From positions 1 to 64,000 of the forward strand of contig JACEEZ010000091.1 in the NCBI GenBank assembly GCA_016584305.1: a DNA stretch of 64,000 nt. Direction: 5' to 3'. This DNA is from Chionoecetes opilio. Taxonomy: Eukaryota; Arthropoda; Malacostraca; Decapoda; Majidae. Every line of letters starts with the position of its first letter. Within the stretch, counting starts at the first letter, position 1. The notes under the pieces are model-generated. The model was not told the DNA's origin, did no database searches, and saw only the letters and a program-made list of their open reading frames with translations. The position numbers were made by a program, and so were the translations under genes. This document shows, one piece after another, positions 45,790 through 57,501 of the stretch.

Positions 45790-46640
45790 CATTTCCTTTC
45801 ACTAAACTTCAGGTCCCATTCCATTCCGTATGTGTTTGTTACACCTGTCATACCAAGGGCAAGGCTGTGATTTACACACTCCCTCTCCTCACTCCACCTC
45901 CTCCTCTCCCGCCACCCCCACTCATCCACGGCCCTCGTCCACACCATCCAGAGGGCCCTCCTCCACCTTACCACAGAGGGCTGGGATATTGTCTTTCAGT
46001 GGGTTCCCTCCCACGCTGGTATCCCAGGCAACGAGGTAGCTGATTCTGCTGCCAGGCTGGCCTTGAGAGGTAAACAAAACACCCTTCCCCCTGCCGCTCT
46101 CCGCAGCCACACGCCTCATCTCCCGGGTCTGCCGCTCCACCTGGAATAACACGCTCGGCGATGCCCTCCGCATCACCTCCATGGGCCAATACCGCAGTGA
46201 CTCTTCCCCCCAGCCCTGGATAAGGAAAAAGTCCCGTGTCCTTGATGTCACTCTCACCCACCTCCGCCTGGGGCACACCACACTCACGGCTCACCTGCAC
46301 CGTCTTCGCCTGTCCCCGGTCCCTCACTGCCACTGCTGCATGAATGTTCCGGAGACTATTGAACACTTTCTGCTGCAGTGTCCGCGCTTCCACTCCCACC
46401 GTGTAGTGCTATAATCTCAACTCCTCACCCTGAACGTCACCACCTTTGACCTGCCCACCCTGCTGGCGGCGGCGGGCGTCCACCCCTCACGGCAACACGC
46501 CGTCATCCGCCTCACCTGTGCCTTCCTGAGGAGGACAGGTCAACTACCACGCCTGTGATAACATCATAGGACATCACCAGGGCTCATAGTGTTCCCCAAG
46601 GGATCTTCGCAGCCGTAAAACAAGAACAAGAACAAGAGGT
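45790..46640 (+). pseudogene. LINE-C 3' end: RNase H and C-terminal domain
   Basis: Frames contain ALVHTIQRALLHL, FQWVPSHAGIPGNEVADSAA (RNase H of LINEs; the last catalytic Asp is in VAD), then LDVTLTHLRLGHTTLTAHLH and CHCCMNVPETIEHFLLQCP, the usual C-terminal zinc region. Two or three frame changes are present. The sequence ends at AACAAGAACAAGAACAAG (about 46,620-46,637), a microsatellite-like LINE tail. The EN and RT are absent, so it is 5'-truncated next to the 5' end of LINE-A. Confidence 0.8.
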
Positions 46641-46683
46641 AGGAAGTGTATTTTGTGTGGCTGTGGTGTACTTGATACTTGAT

Positions 46684-46735
46684 GTTGTTTAGAGGATAAT
46701 TCCTCAGAGCCGTAGTGTTCTACCGCTGCAGCCGG
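46684..46735. mobile_element. Fragment of tRNA-Val-like SINE tail
   Basis: GTTTAGAGGATAATTCCTCA and TTCTACCGCTGCAG match the 3' body of 5,109-5,424. Head absent. Confidence 0.65.
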
Positions 46736-47344
46736 TCCTAGCGTCCCTAAACTGTAGGTTCACTTGGTCCAGTAGTCTTGGTCTTTTTAGTCTTTCCCAG
46801 TAGGAGAGTTCTTTCATCTCCCTCTTATTTGCCTAGTGAATGACCGTTGGAGCGACTCAAGGGCCTGGATATCCATAGCCTTGTGGGGAGACCACAGTTG
46901 ACTGCAGTAGTCCAGGATGGGCTGGACTAGTGCTCTCCATAGAGTCATCATACTCTTTTTCCCGGGAGTAGAAGGTTCTAAGTATCCACCCTGCAATCCT
47001 TCTGGCTTTCTTGATGGTCTCTTCGATGTGGTGTTGGAAGGTGCCATCAGCATTGAGGTGAATGCCCATTGCCCAGACATTTTACATGTGGGCTAGTGGT
47101 TATCACTTGTTTCTCGCTTGACAGGAGGGAGGTGTTGTTGAGGATCTCTTGATTTTTACCACTCCTGAGCAGTTGGAATTTTTCACCATTGAATAGCATG
47201 TTGTTCATTTTGGCCCATGCATAGATTTTGTTGAGATCCTCTTGAAGAAGGCTGATGTCTTCTCTGGCTCAAATGCTTTTACATATGTTTGTGTCATCGG
47301 CGAAAGAGGCCGTTGTTGAGTGGGTCACTTCTGTGTCTATGTCC

Positions 47345-47637
47345 GGGTACCGTTGATTCGGGCCGCCAGTTGAAACAGGCCGCCTATAGTAGCATGCATA
47401 CCCAGCAGACAATATACTTTGTGGTTAAGGTTAGGTTAGGTTAGGTTAGGTATACTTTGTGGTTAAGGTTAGGTTAGGTTAGGTATACTTTGTGGTTAAG
47501 GTTAGGTTAGGTATACTTTGTGGTTAAGGTTAGGTTAGGTTTCATTAAAACCTATAAGGTTATGCATAAATGCATGCTTGGTATGCATTTAATATAGGCG
47601 GCCTGATTCAACTGGCAACCCGAATCAACTGTATCCT
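47345..47637. mobile_element. 293-bp hAT-like MITE with TTAGG core
   Basis: CTATGTCC flanks both sides (47,337-47,344 and 47,638-47,645): an 8-bp target duplication. The ends (GGGTACCGTTGATTCGGG and, inverted, AGGATACAGTTGATTCGGG) continue into GCCAGTTGAA and CAGGCCGCCTATA as inverted repeats of ~45 bp. The core holds four units of TATACTTTGTGGTTAAGG followed by (TTAGG)2-5, then GGTTTCATTAAAACCTATAA. Taking out the element plus one duplication makes the LINE-D RT frame continuous through FADDT. Confidence 0.92.
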
Positions 47638-48166
47638 CTATGTCCCCTATCATGATGAGGAAGAGTAGAGGTCCTAGTACAGACCCTTGGGGGACACCGC
47701 TCACCACACTGTGTTCCTCTGAGATGGCTCCATTTGCCGTCACTGACTGCGTTCTTTCAGTGAGGAAGTTGTATAGCCATAAACCCACTTTTCCTGCTAT
47801 TCCAAGGTCCTTGACCTTATGTATGAGGATGCCATGGTCCACCTTGTCAAAGGCCTTCGCAAAATCCAGGAATACTGTGTCGACGTTTTTACCTGCTGCG
47901 AGGGGGTGGAGGAGTTTGTCGTGGTATGCCAGGAGCTTTGATAAGCAGGATCTGCCTTTCCGGAATCCATGCTGGCCAATGTTAAGAAGATTTCTTGCTT
48001 CCATGAAGGCATAAATCCTGTTTCGGATGATTTTTTCTAACACTTTCACCATGTATGAGGTGAGTGCTATGGGTCTGTAGTTTTTTGCTGAGCCCTTAGG
48101 TCCCCCTTTGTAGATTGGGGTTATTGTTGCTTTCTTTGCCTGGTCAGGCACTTTACCTGTATCCAA
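47552..48166 (-). pseudogene. LINE-D reverse transcriptase, fingers and palm
   Basis: Open from the fingers domain to GVPQGSVLGPLLFLIMIGDI, then the frame runs into the MITE at 47,345-47,637 and ends there. The remaining palm with FADDT continues beyond the MITE at 47,336 downwards. The block before the MITE has no frame change. Confidence 0.8.
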
Positions 48167-49222
48167 TGAGCATTACAGTAGGTGTAATGGATACGCTATG
48201 CTGTCTATGCATTTGATTAACAGACTTGTTGGTATGCCATCTGGTCTGGGCGCTGAATTCAGTTTTAGCTCTTTTATTGCTGTAATTATATCTTCCTGGG
48301 TGAATTCTATGTCTTCCAGGCCTGAAGTAGTTGTTTCGTCAGGGGGTGTTGGCAGACAAAATAGGGTATGTGGGTCTGTTACCTGCTTTGCTTCGTTGGG
48401 TTTGCTGAAGGCTGACTGGTTGCTTGGCAAGAAGTTTGCATATGTTCTCTGCATTTTCTTCCAATTGTCCTTCAGGTGTTAGTAAAGGTCCAATGGGGGC
48501 ACATGCTTTTGAGAACTTTTTGGCATAGCTGAAAAAGTAGTTTGAGTTGAGTTTTATGTTTGTGATTGCATTGGATTCTTCTCTTTTCCTTTGTTGTTCA
48601 TGGGATTTCTGAATATTTTCTTCTATTTCAGTTATTTGAGTCCAGATTTCTTGCTTTTTATCTTCTTTTTCTGTTCTATCCATCTGTTTATTCAGTTTTG
48701 TCCTTTTTCTCGAGTATTTTCCTGTCCCTGGGTATTTAGGTCCTTCTGCCCCCTTTCCTTTTCTTTTTGGGAATGTACTTGTTGCACGTTTCCAGTAACT
48801 CCATCACGATGATTTCCATCATGCTGCTTGGGTCTTGGTTGCGCAATTTTTCAGCCCAGTTTATTGATGTTACGGCATTTCTTACTCCTTCCCAGTCTGC
48901 TTCGCCACTGTTGAAGTTAAGAGTCCTGAATCCTTGTTCTTCTCCTGTGTACTCTTGGTTACTTTTGTATTTTTGTTCTTTGCCAATGTTATTGTGATGA
49001 TTTTATGATCTGAGAGTACTGTCTTTTCGGTTCTGTACCCATGTATTATTTCTTGGTTGTTTGTAAATAGTAGGTCCAGAATGTTGTTTCCCCTGGTTGT
49101 TGTGTGGATTTCTTGACTCAGGAAGAGATGCTCCATGAGGTCTTGTAGCATTTTTGCTTGTTCTTGGTCCTCTCGGCTCCCTCCCTCAGGGTCCCTGCCG
49201 GCCATCTCATGATGGGAAAGTT

Positions 49223-49861
49223 AAAGTCTCTATAATTATTATCCCTGTAGCTAGCTAGTATTATTATACCTGTAGCTAGCTAGTATTATTATCCCTGTAG
49301 CTATCTAGTATTATTATCCCTGTAGCTAGCTAGTATTATTAGCCCTGTATCTAGCTAGTATTATTATCCCTGTAGCTAGCTAGTATTATTATCCCTGTAG
49401 CTAGCTAGTATTATTAGCCCTGTAGCTAGCTAGTATTATTAGCCCTGTAGCTAGCTAGTATTATTAGCCCTGTATCTAGCTAGTATTATTATCCCTGTAG
49501 TCAGATAGTATTATTATCCCTGTAGCTAGCTAGTATTATTATCCCTGTAACTAGCTAGTATTATTATCCCTGTAGCTAGCTAGTATTATTATCCCTGTAG
49601 CTAGCTAGTATTATTAGCCCTGTATCTAGCTAGTATTGTTATCCCTGTAGCTAGCTAGTATTATTAGCCCTGTATCTAGCTAGTATTATTAGCCCTGTAG
49701 CTAGCTAGTATTATTAGCCCTGTAGCTAGCTAGTATTATTAGCCCTGTAGCTAGCTAGTATTATTAGCCCTGTAGCTAGCTAGTATTATTAGCCCTGTAG
49801 CTAGCTAGTATTATTATCCATGTAACTAGCTAGTATTATTATCTCTGTAGCTAGCTAGTAT
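49223..49861. repeat. 25-26-bp minisatellite, locus 1
   Basis: About 25 units of TAGCTAGCTAGTATTATTAT + CCCTG with small variants (AGCCCTG, ATCTAGC). The same unit forms a second array at 62,283-62,880. Array continues after the foldback at 50,495-50,525. Confidence 0.97.
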
Positions 49862-50494
49862 GGTAATTTTTTACGATAGGACCAAACTTTCCTACACAAT
49901 TGGGAGCATGGTTTTTGTTTACCTTATTGTATTCTAAGAGACAGTTTCTCATTGAACTTTCCGTCGCAAATCAATTGTTTCGGAGATATAGAACATTTTA
50001 GGTGGGAGGAGGAATAAGTCTCCTTGTTTACGAAATGCCTCCCTCTTCCTCGTCTTGTGACCTGCATCGCTTTTGTTTCGGAGTAAGTTTTCCATGCACA
50101 CCCGTGGCTACCTAACCTTACCTAACCTGAACCTAACCTAACCTAACCTAACCTACCTTACCTAACCTAACCTAACCTTTAACCTCCTAACTAGGTCCAA
50201 TAATAAAAAAGTTTAATAAAATACCAAACCCCGAGATTAACCTCCTAGCCACGGGTGCGCATGGAAAACTTACTCCGAAACAAAAGCGAAGCAGGTCACA
50301 AGAAGAGGAAGAGGGAGGCATTTTGTAAACATGGAGACGTATTCCTCCTCCCATCTAAAATTTTCTATATCTCCGAAACTATTGATTTGCGACGGAAAGC
50401 TCAAGGAGAAAATGTCTCTTAGAATACAATAAGGTAAACAAAAACCATGCTCCCAATTGTGTAGGGAAGTTTGGTCCTATCGTAAAATAATACC
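49862..50494. mobile_element. 633-bp foldback element with (CCTAA)n core
   Basis: Arms of ~250 bp are inverted copies: ACGATAGGACCAAACTTTCC (49,873) with its complement ending about 50,483, and GTTTCGGAGTAAGTTTTCCA with its complement. The centre has CCTAACCTAACC repeats (50,110-50,185). GCTAGTAT flanks both ends (49,854-49,861 and 50,495-50,502), consistent with an 8-bp duplication, although the host minisatellite contains this word in every unit. No coding sequence. Confidence 0.85.
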
Positions 50495-50525
50495 GCTAGT
50501 ATTATTAGCCCTGTAACTAGCTAAT

Positions 50526-50905
50526 ATTACGGAGGCCACCACTAGCTGAGGAGGAAGAGGAGTGTGGTATAATGGGGGATATATAATGGAGTGTTGAAGG
50601 GAGTAGTCAGTTCGTACACAAGTTGTTTCGTACACCAGTAGATTCGTATGCCAAAAAGTTGTTTCGTAGTCTATATGCAACCATAGTCGTTTCGTACACT
50701 CAGCTCAGAGTTAAACTTGATTACTAGAGTTCCGAAACGACACTAGGTATGTACGAAAAAACTCAAAATCAGTGTACGAAACAACTAAGAAAACCTGGGT
50801 ACGAAACAACTTGTGTACGAAACTCCCTGTAACCCTGCCAGTGTAGTCTATCTGGGGTACAAGTACAGCCTGGGTCATGTGTGCTGTGTGTACCGCTTTG
50901 CCCTA
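50526..50905. mobile_element. Small inverted-repeat element, GTTTCGTACAC family
   Basis: TCGTACACAAGTTGTTTCGT near 50,613-50,632 is inverted near 50,801-50,823; inner GTTTCGTA motifs recur. About 215 bp between outer ends (50,609-50,827). No target duplication identified. Remaining flank is non-coding. Confidence 0.65.
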
Positions 50906-50986
50906 CCGCAGATAACATTAAAGTCGCCAGTCACTCGCCCTCGCCACTGCACTAATGTCGCCAGGCACAATATATTACGAATTTTA

Positions 50987-51094
50987 GCATCACTACAGAC
51001 TTTTATGTGCCACTGAAGAGGCATGCACAGTAGTTTATATTATGTACATCACACTACATGTCTTCAGTGGCACATACAAGTCTGTAGTGATGGT
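50987..51094. repeat. ~107-bp hairpin
   Basis: CATCACTACAGACTTTTATG + TGCCACTGAAGA pairs with the complement TCTTCAGTGGCACATA + CAAGTCTGTAGTGATG; arms ~32 bp, loop ~40 nt. It could be the middle of the split foldback or a separate MITE. Confidence 0.75.
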
Positions 51095-52199
51095 AGAACC
51101 TGTTTTCTCAAAAAAAATTGAATTATTAATGAAAAAGCACCTATTGATATTCATAAGTAAAATGAACATACTAAATGATCAGCAATTTGGATTTAGACCT
51201 GATTTTAATACCTTTGATGCCATCAATACCTACACATGTGCCCTATACACAGCACTAAATAACAACAAATCTATCATTTCAATCTTTATTGATTTTCGAA
51301 AAGGATTTGACACTGTTCAACCCAATATTCTACTGGACAAAATGTATCACTATGGAATTCGTGGCTGTATTCATGACTGGTTCAACTCATACCTAAGTAA
51401 TAGGACCCAATATACAGTCTTCAACAATATGTCTTCCCCCACCAAATCAGTGCATCTAGGAGTACCTCAAGGCAGTGTATACTGGGACCTATTCTGTTTC
51501 TATTATACATCAATGACATATGTAACATATCTGAGACACTAAATACCATATTATTTGCCGATGATTCTACGCTTTACTTAATTGGTGACAAACTCACAGA
51601 AGTAATCAATAGAGCAAATGCAGAGCTAGCTAAATTCTCGGAGTGGTGTTTGGCTAACCGCCTAACTATAAATACAGCCAAGACATATTTCATGTTATCT
51701 ACAAATACCACTACCAGGTACCAACCATTACCAAATCTTAAAATTATAAATGACGACATTACTCAAGTATACAAGATAAAGTTCCTTGGATTAATCTTTG
51801 ACAAAAACTTAACTTTTAAACATCATCTGTCCAACCTCTGTTTAAAATTATCTAGATTAATTCCACTCCTTCTCAAAGTCAAACCCTTCGCCCCAGTTGA
51901 AGTTCTTAAATGCATGTATTATGCTCACATTTATCCCCATCTCAATTATTGTAATCTCATTTGGTCCACCACTTATCCCTGTCATTTAAACCATCTAAAT
52001 GTACTCCATAAAAAAGTCATCAGAATAATAACCAACAGTGACTACTGCGAGCACACTCCTCCATTATTTAAATCCTTAAATATTTTGAATCTAAATGATT
52101 TATTAAAATTAAATATTGCATCCTTTATGTACAAACAATCAGCGTCTAACTACAATTCACTGGTCAACACGATATTTCTGGCAAAAGGTTTTAAAACAA

Positions 52200-54640
52200 A
52201 TTCTAACTGAATTTGGGCTGCTGATTACGAATATGAACTCAATTTTTGTCTATCACATCAGGATTTCGCGATATAGCATTTTTCAATTTTTGATGAAAAT
52301 GACTCATCAGCCTAGATATCGAAGGTTTCAAGATAAAAACACGTGATTTTTAGTAATACATTTTGTATATTCTTAATCAAGGAATTACAAAGATTACGAA
52401 GTCCATGTACAAGTAAATCAAATATAGTGACAGAATTGAAATAGAAAATATAAACAATACATATATATGGTGCACAGATCAATGGCAAGTAGCAGTTATG
52501 TGAATTTTTTTTTCTTGGCTGATCTCTGATGTACAGCTTCTGGGTTGTCTCTCATCAAGCTCCAGCAATAATCCGCCATCATATGTGAGTCCCACCGGCC
52601 TTGATACCGTTCTTCCATTGTTTTAATGTCCTGATGAAAAACGCTCCCCTTGTTCCTCGCTCACATCCCCAAGGTTCTCCGGAAACTTGTCCAAATGGCT
52701 GTGTAAATAGTGAACCTTGATACTCATTCTACATCCAAGATCTCACAGGCTCATTAGTAGCTCTTCCACAATCTCTTCATAGTTGTCTGCTTTCTTATTC
52801 CCTAGAAAATTCTTCACCACATTACAAAATGCATTCCAAGCTCTTTCTTCTGTCTCATTCATTGATGTGATAAAATTTGGATCTCTCATTAGTGTTCTTA
52901 TTTGAGGTCCATCAAATATTCCAGCCTTTTTCTTCTCTTCACTAAGACCAGGAAAAGTTGAACATATATAGCTGAAGCATTCTCCACTGTGATCAAGAGC
53001 TTTGACGAACTGCTTCATCAATCCAAGTTTTATGTGCAAGGGAGGAAAGACAATCTTCTTCCTATCCACTAGAGGATCATTGATGACATTCTTATCGCCA
53101 GATGCCAAACTCTGTCGCTGAGGCCATTCTTTTTTCACCCAATGCTCTGCTGTAGCTCTACTGTCCCAGTAACACAGAAAACAGGGGTATTTTGTGTACC
53201 CTCCTTGCTGACCTAAAAGAAAGTTAACCATTTTCAAATCGACACAAATTAACCACCCATGAACATGATATTGCAACCTCTCTAGGACAATCTTGATGTT
53301 GTTATATTCTTCTTTAAGTTTTACAGAATGACCTATTGGTACAGAGCCATACTTATTTCCATTGTGTAACAGAACACATTTCAAACTTCTTTTGGAACTG
53401 TCAATAAAAAGCCTCCAATCCCTTGAATCATATGCTAGCAGTCCCATAAAAAGAAGTAGCCCTTCTACATCAGTACAATAGACAAGCTGGCCATCTGAAT
53501 GGAAGTACTTACGCAGTTCTGCATTCTCTTGCAGTCTTGAAGACAACAGTTCAGCAGACTCTTTTGGTAGATAAAGATCTCTAACCAAATCATTCAAAGC
53601 AGACTGAGTAAACAGAATTGGTTTGTCACAATCTTCATCAGATGGCTGAAAAATATCTGTAGTGTCTTCTTCATCAGTGGGAGCAGGTGAGCAGAGATCT
53701 GTTTCATCATTTTTTTGAAGCTCAGTAAATATTGGTACAGGTATTTCTTCACTGTGGGTAACTGGTCGAATAGCTGAAGGGATACTTGGGTATTGCAAAT
53801 ATTTCTTGTTTTTCTTATTGAAACCTTTTACATTGACAAGGCAGAAATAGCAGTCATCTAAATGATTGCTTGGTTCTCTCCAAACCATAGGCACTCCAAA
53901 CTTAAGTTTAGCCTTCTTTCCTTGAGACCATGATCTCAAAGTCTCAACACAGGTTTTGCACACTTTGTGAGGAGCCCAATGCTTGTCTTGGTCTCCAAGT
54001 GGTACTTTGAAGTACGCAAAATACAAGCTCTTAACAAAGTCAGTAATGTTGCGCCTCTGAGTCTTCAAAGTAAAGCTTCCACAGATGTAGCAAAATATAT
54101 TTGGATCATTTGAGCACTTTCTTCTGTGAGATGTAGAGGCCATTGTTAGAGCAGCAACACCAACTGCGGACAAATAAAAGAAAAAGAGTTGTTAGCTACC
54201 TGAGTTGTTCCTTGAATTTGCTACCTAACCACCTACACCTTAGGCATTGTTTCACAAAAAAGAAAACAGGAGAAATACAATAAATAACTCAATTCAATGT
54301 AAAATTCAATAATAAAACACTACCTGCGGACGATTGCTGTGCAAGTTGAAATGTGTTTGTTTACTTTCGTATCATAAAGAATGGGAATGTTATGCATGTT
54401 CAAAGAAAACTAAGATATTCTCCAGTTTATTGGGAGACTGAATTAAAAATAAACCATATAATCCGGCCCTTTTGCTACACTACTCAATAGAAGGATAAAT
54501 TTTTCTTGAAATTCATGAAAATGGAATATATACCTATAGCGCAAAAACGTGATGTGATAGAGAAAATATAAGATCAGATTTGAATTCAGCACCCTCCAAT
54601 TAGTCTAAAACTGTTCTTAAATTCCATGCCAGAACTTTTT
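52200..54640. mobile_element. ~2.4-kb DNA element carrying an uncharacterised gene
   Basis: The subterminal TATCACATCAGGATTTCGCG (52,251) is inverted near 54,541-54,560 (CGTGATGTGATAG), and GCTGATTACGAATATGA with its complement TCAGATTTGAATTCAGC near 54,574-54,590 extends the inverted ends. Outer borders are approximate; no clean target duplication was found. It separates the RT and C-terminal parts of LINE-E. Confidence 0.65.
52496..54143 (-). CDS. Uncharacterised Cys-rich, transposon-borne protein
   Basis: The ATG at 54,143 opens a 466-residue frame (MASTSHRRKC...) to a stop at 52,743. Residues 18-65 hold CYIC and CKTC ~40 residues apart with HWAPH between, a spacing like ZAD-type zinc domains; CYFC follows at 98-101. 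An acidic stretch (about 160-185) precedes a mainly alpha/beta domain with HGWLICVDLKMVNFLLGQQGG-like (shortened), YPCFLCYWDSR and HIKLGLMKQFVKAL. Beyond the stop, related frames continue with MSIKVHYLHSHLDKFPENL, HQDIKTMEERYQGRW and MMADYCWSLMRDNPEA to a stop at 52,496, so the stop at 52,743 and a later one-base shift probably truncate a longer protein. TTTGTCCGCAG lies just upstream of the ATG, a likely splice acceptor. I recall similar uncharacterised proteins in many invertebrates but cannot name a family; a transposase role is an inference from the inverted ends. Confidence 0.7.
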
Positions 54641-55468
54641 TTTTTTTTTTTGTTGACCAGTGATATATATAATGACCAACTACTTCACAATTACCAAACC
54701 CGCAACCAACGCTCCCTGTCCATACCTAGTCATAAACTAACCCTATACAAACATTCCCTAATATACCAAGGTCCCAAGTTATGGAATGATATCCCTGTAC
54801 ATGTCAAACATTCACCTAGCTTAAGCACTTTTAAACATACATTCAAGAAACATTTATTATATCATTATACTAGCTCTGTGTACTATTATCATTGTTATTA
54901 TTATTCGTGTACTTATTTTTTGTGTAATTTTTCACAGCAACTGTTTAATATTATTTATTACTAGTGTATATTATCCTGTAAATTAGTCTAAGTAACTTGC
55001 TAACTATCATCGCCTGTTTATGTCAGTATTTGTTTAGTATTTATATACCTTGTGTTTATTTATTATTTTCTCTTGTGTGTTTTCCCTCTCTCTCCACACC
55101 TTTGCCCAAAAAGCTTTTGCTTGTAAAGGGCTGTTTGCAACCCCATATCCTGTTATAATCATTATAAAATATTGTAAAATGGCAAACATAATAAAGTGTT
55201 AAAGTGTTAAAGTGTTAGAATTCGTAATATATTGTTCCTGGCGACATTAGTGCAGTGGCAAATGACTGGCGACTTTAGTGTTATCTACGGTACCTAAACC
55301 TATAAACAATCATTGATGACAAAACAGAGTGCCAGAGTCATTCAAAACTATTCAGGAAAATGCATTTTCGGTCTCGTAATCGCGGGATGGCATGAACATA
55401 AAATAACCCTATTATCTTGACAAGCGTTTTATTATCTTGTGATAGAATTTGATGTGCTTTCAGATAAT

Positions 55469-56180
<712 letters not shown>

Positions 56181-56453
56181 GTTTTTTTCGATTTGCAGAC
56201 GTAAACCCCCCCCTGCCCTCAAAAAAATTGATTGCCAAAAATTTGTACCAATACTTTTTGAGTGCCAAAATATTCTCGAGTGCTAAAAACATTTGAGTGC
56301 CAATTTTTTTTGGTACTCAAACATTTTTGGCATTGAACATTTTTTGGCACTCAATTTTTTTTTTTTCCATCCCCTAGTGTTCCCGCAGAACCGGCTGTCA
56401 CGTGTGTTGGCGGGAGTCTTGCAGCGGTGGAGGCTCTGGGGCCGGGTAGCAGC
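56181..56453. other. 5' flank of the zinc-finger exon
   Basis: Near 56,215-56,360 short inverted words built on TTGAGTGCCAAAA alternate. A T-tract then CCATCCCCTAG at about 56,379 is a good 3' splice site, so the coding exon may start there, ~75 bp before the ATG. Confidence 0.5.
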
Positions 56454-57311
56454 ATGAGTGGCCGGGGGCAGCAGGATCAGTCTGTCTCAGGGGAGGGGAG
56501 GCACAGGTGTGATGGCAAGAATCACCTGGAGGCAGGCAGCTCAGGCCACAAGGCAGACAGTGAGCTGAAGTGCCAACAGTGTGACAAAACATTCAAATAC
56601 AAGAGTCACCTTGAGACCCATTCCTTGACACACAGTGGTGTTAAGAATTATGAATGTTTAGAGTGTGGGAAAAAATTTGCTAGAAAGCAAATCCTCACCA
56701 CACACACCCTGACACACAGTGGTGTTAGGAATTATAAATGTATAGAGTGTGGGAAAACATTTACTAGAAAGGGTGACCTTGCCAGACACACCCTGTTACA
56801 CAGTGGTGTTAAGAGTTATGAATGTTTAGAGTGTGGGAAAAGATTCACTCAAAAGATTTCCCTCACCACACACACCCTGACACACAGTGGTGTTAAAAAT
56901 CATGAATGTTTAGAGTGTGGGAAAAGATTTACTAAAAAGAGTGACCTTACCACACACACCCTGACACACAGTGGTGTTAAAAATCATGAATGTTTAGAGT
57001 GTGGGAAAAGATTTGCTACAAAGAGTAAACTCACCGACCACACCCTGACACACAGTGGTGTTAAAAATTATGAATGCCTCGAATGTCGGAAAAGATTTGC
57101 TAGAAAGAGTGACTTCACCACACACACCCTGAAACACAGTGGTGTTAAGAATCTAGAATGCCTGGAGTGTGGGAAAAGGTTTTATACCCGTTCACAACTC
57201 AACCAACACACCTTTAGACACACTGGCTTGCGGGAGTTCAAGTGTGATATTTGTAGCAAGTGTTTCAAGACAAGGAAGGATATTGCCCGGCACATGAAGA
57301 TCCACTTTTAA
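56454..57311 (+). CDS. C2H2 zinc-finger protein, 9 fingers
   Basis: A probable nuclear DNA-binding protein. The first ATG (56,454) gives 285 residues with no interruption. Residues 1-38 are Gly/Ser/His-rich without a recognised domain (no ZAD, BTB or KRAB). Nine fingers follow at a strict 28-residue period from Cys40 to His284, each C-x2-C-x12-H-x3-H. Fingers 2-8 are ECxECxKxF type with HSGVKN linkers instead of TGEKP; finger 1 (CQQCDKTFKYKSHL) and finger 9 (CDICSKCFKTRKDI, linker TGLREF) are divergent and mark the ends. Helix residues differ among fingers (SDL, KSKL, QIL, GDL, ISL), unlike the homogenised array at 37-38 kb. Start choice: an upstream in-frame GTG at 56,427 is unlikely; a splice acceptor at about 56,379 suggests this is the last exon. 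Confidence 0.88.
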   Translation: MSGRGQQDQSVSGEGRHRCDGKNHLEAGSSGHKADSELKCQQCDKTFKYKSHLETHSLTHSGVKNYECLECGKKFARKQILTTHTLTHSGVRNYKCIECGKTFTRKGDLARHTLLHSGVKSYECLECGKRFTQKISLTTHTLTHSGVKNHECLECGKRFTKKSDLTTHTLTHSGVKNHECLECGKRFATKSKLTDHTLTHSGVKNYECLECRKRFARKSDFTTHTLKHSGVKNLECLECGKRFYTRSQLNQHTFRHTGLREFKCDICSKCFKTRKDIARHMKIHF

Positions 57312-57495
57312 GGTGGTGTGTTGTGTGGACAAGTGTGGTTGTACCCGTGCCTGTGGGAGTGTGTCCTGTGTGGCAATGGGTGGTGGTGGTGGTGGTGGGC
57401 AGTGTGTTACATGTGTGGTCGCAGCCGTGCCCTTGTGTTCTGTGAGGGAGTAATGGCCCAGCAGTTGTTGGGTTGGTAGTGCAGGTGTGACTTTC

Positions 57496-57501
57496 AATAA
57501 A
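57496..57501 (+). terminator. Polyadenylation signal of the zinc-finger gene
   Basis: AATAAA 185 bp after the stop codon, following a GT-rich 3' UTR and followed by GT/T-rich sequence. Confidence 0.6.

Larger units (their letters stand above)
46740..49225 (-). mobile_element. LINE-D, CR1-like, 5'-truncated
   Basis: Minus-strand frames show the end of an endonuclease (DFNFP near 49,222, TRGNNILDLLFTNN, VLSDHKI), a linker (NAITNIKLNSNYFFSYAKK), and a reverse transcriptase in several frames (ATITPIYKGGPKGSAKNYRP, HGFRKGRSCLSKLL, FLDFAKAFDKVDHGIL, GVPQGSVLGPLLF, FADDT near 47,293-47,307, then NNMLFNGEKFQLL). It is cut at the GDFN motif by the minisatellite at 49,223. Related to LINE-A but clearly diverged. 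A MITE interrupts the RT at 47,345. Confidence 0.82.
51095..55217 (+). mobile_element. LINE-E, split by a DNA element
   Basis: Plus-strand RT starts mid-domain (EPVFSKKIELLMKKHL at about 51,095) and shows DQQFGFRPDFNTFDAI, FIDFRKGFDTV, LGVPQGSV and, after a frame change, LFADDSTLYL (about 51,553), NRLTINTAKTYFML and HLNYCNLIW to about 52,190. The C-terminus resumes at about 54,650 with YNDQLLHNYQTRNQRSLSIP and GPKLWNDIPVHVK. The 3' end is TTAAAGTG repeats (55,195-55,217). It is 5'-truncated and has frame changes near 51,490. Confidence 0.82.
50905..55295. mobile_element. Inverted-repeat element enclosing LINE-E
   Basis: The ~78-bp segment 50,905-50,983 (ATTAAAGTCGCCAGTCACTC, CACTGCACTAATGTCGCCAG) is the inverted complement of 55,217-55,295. 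Together they would make a small foldback MITE split by LINE-E. A related end occurs at about 41,151. Confidence 0.65.

Noticed and set aside
49223..49861. CRISPR-like array
   Set aside because: Head-to-tail 25-26-bp units without unique spacers, in a eukaryotic context with a second identical-type array.
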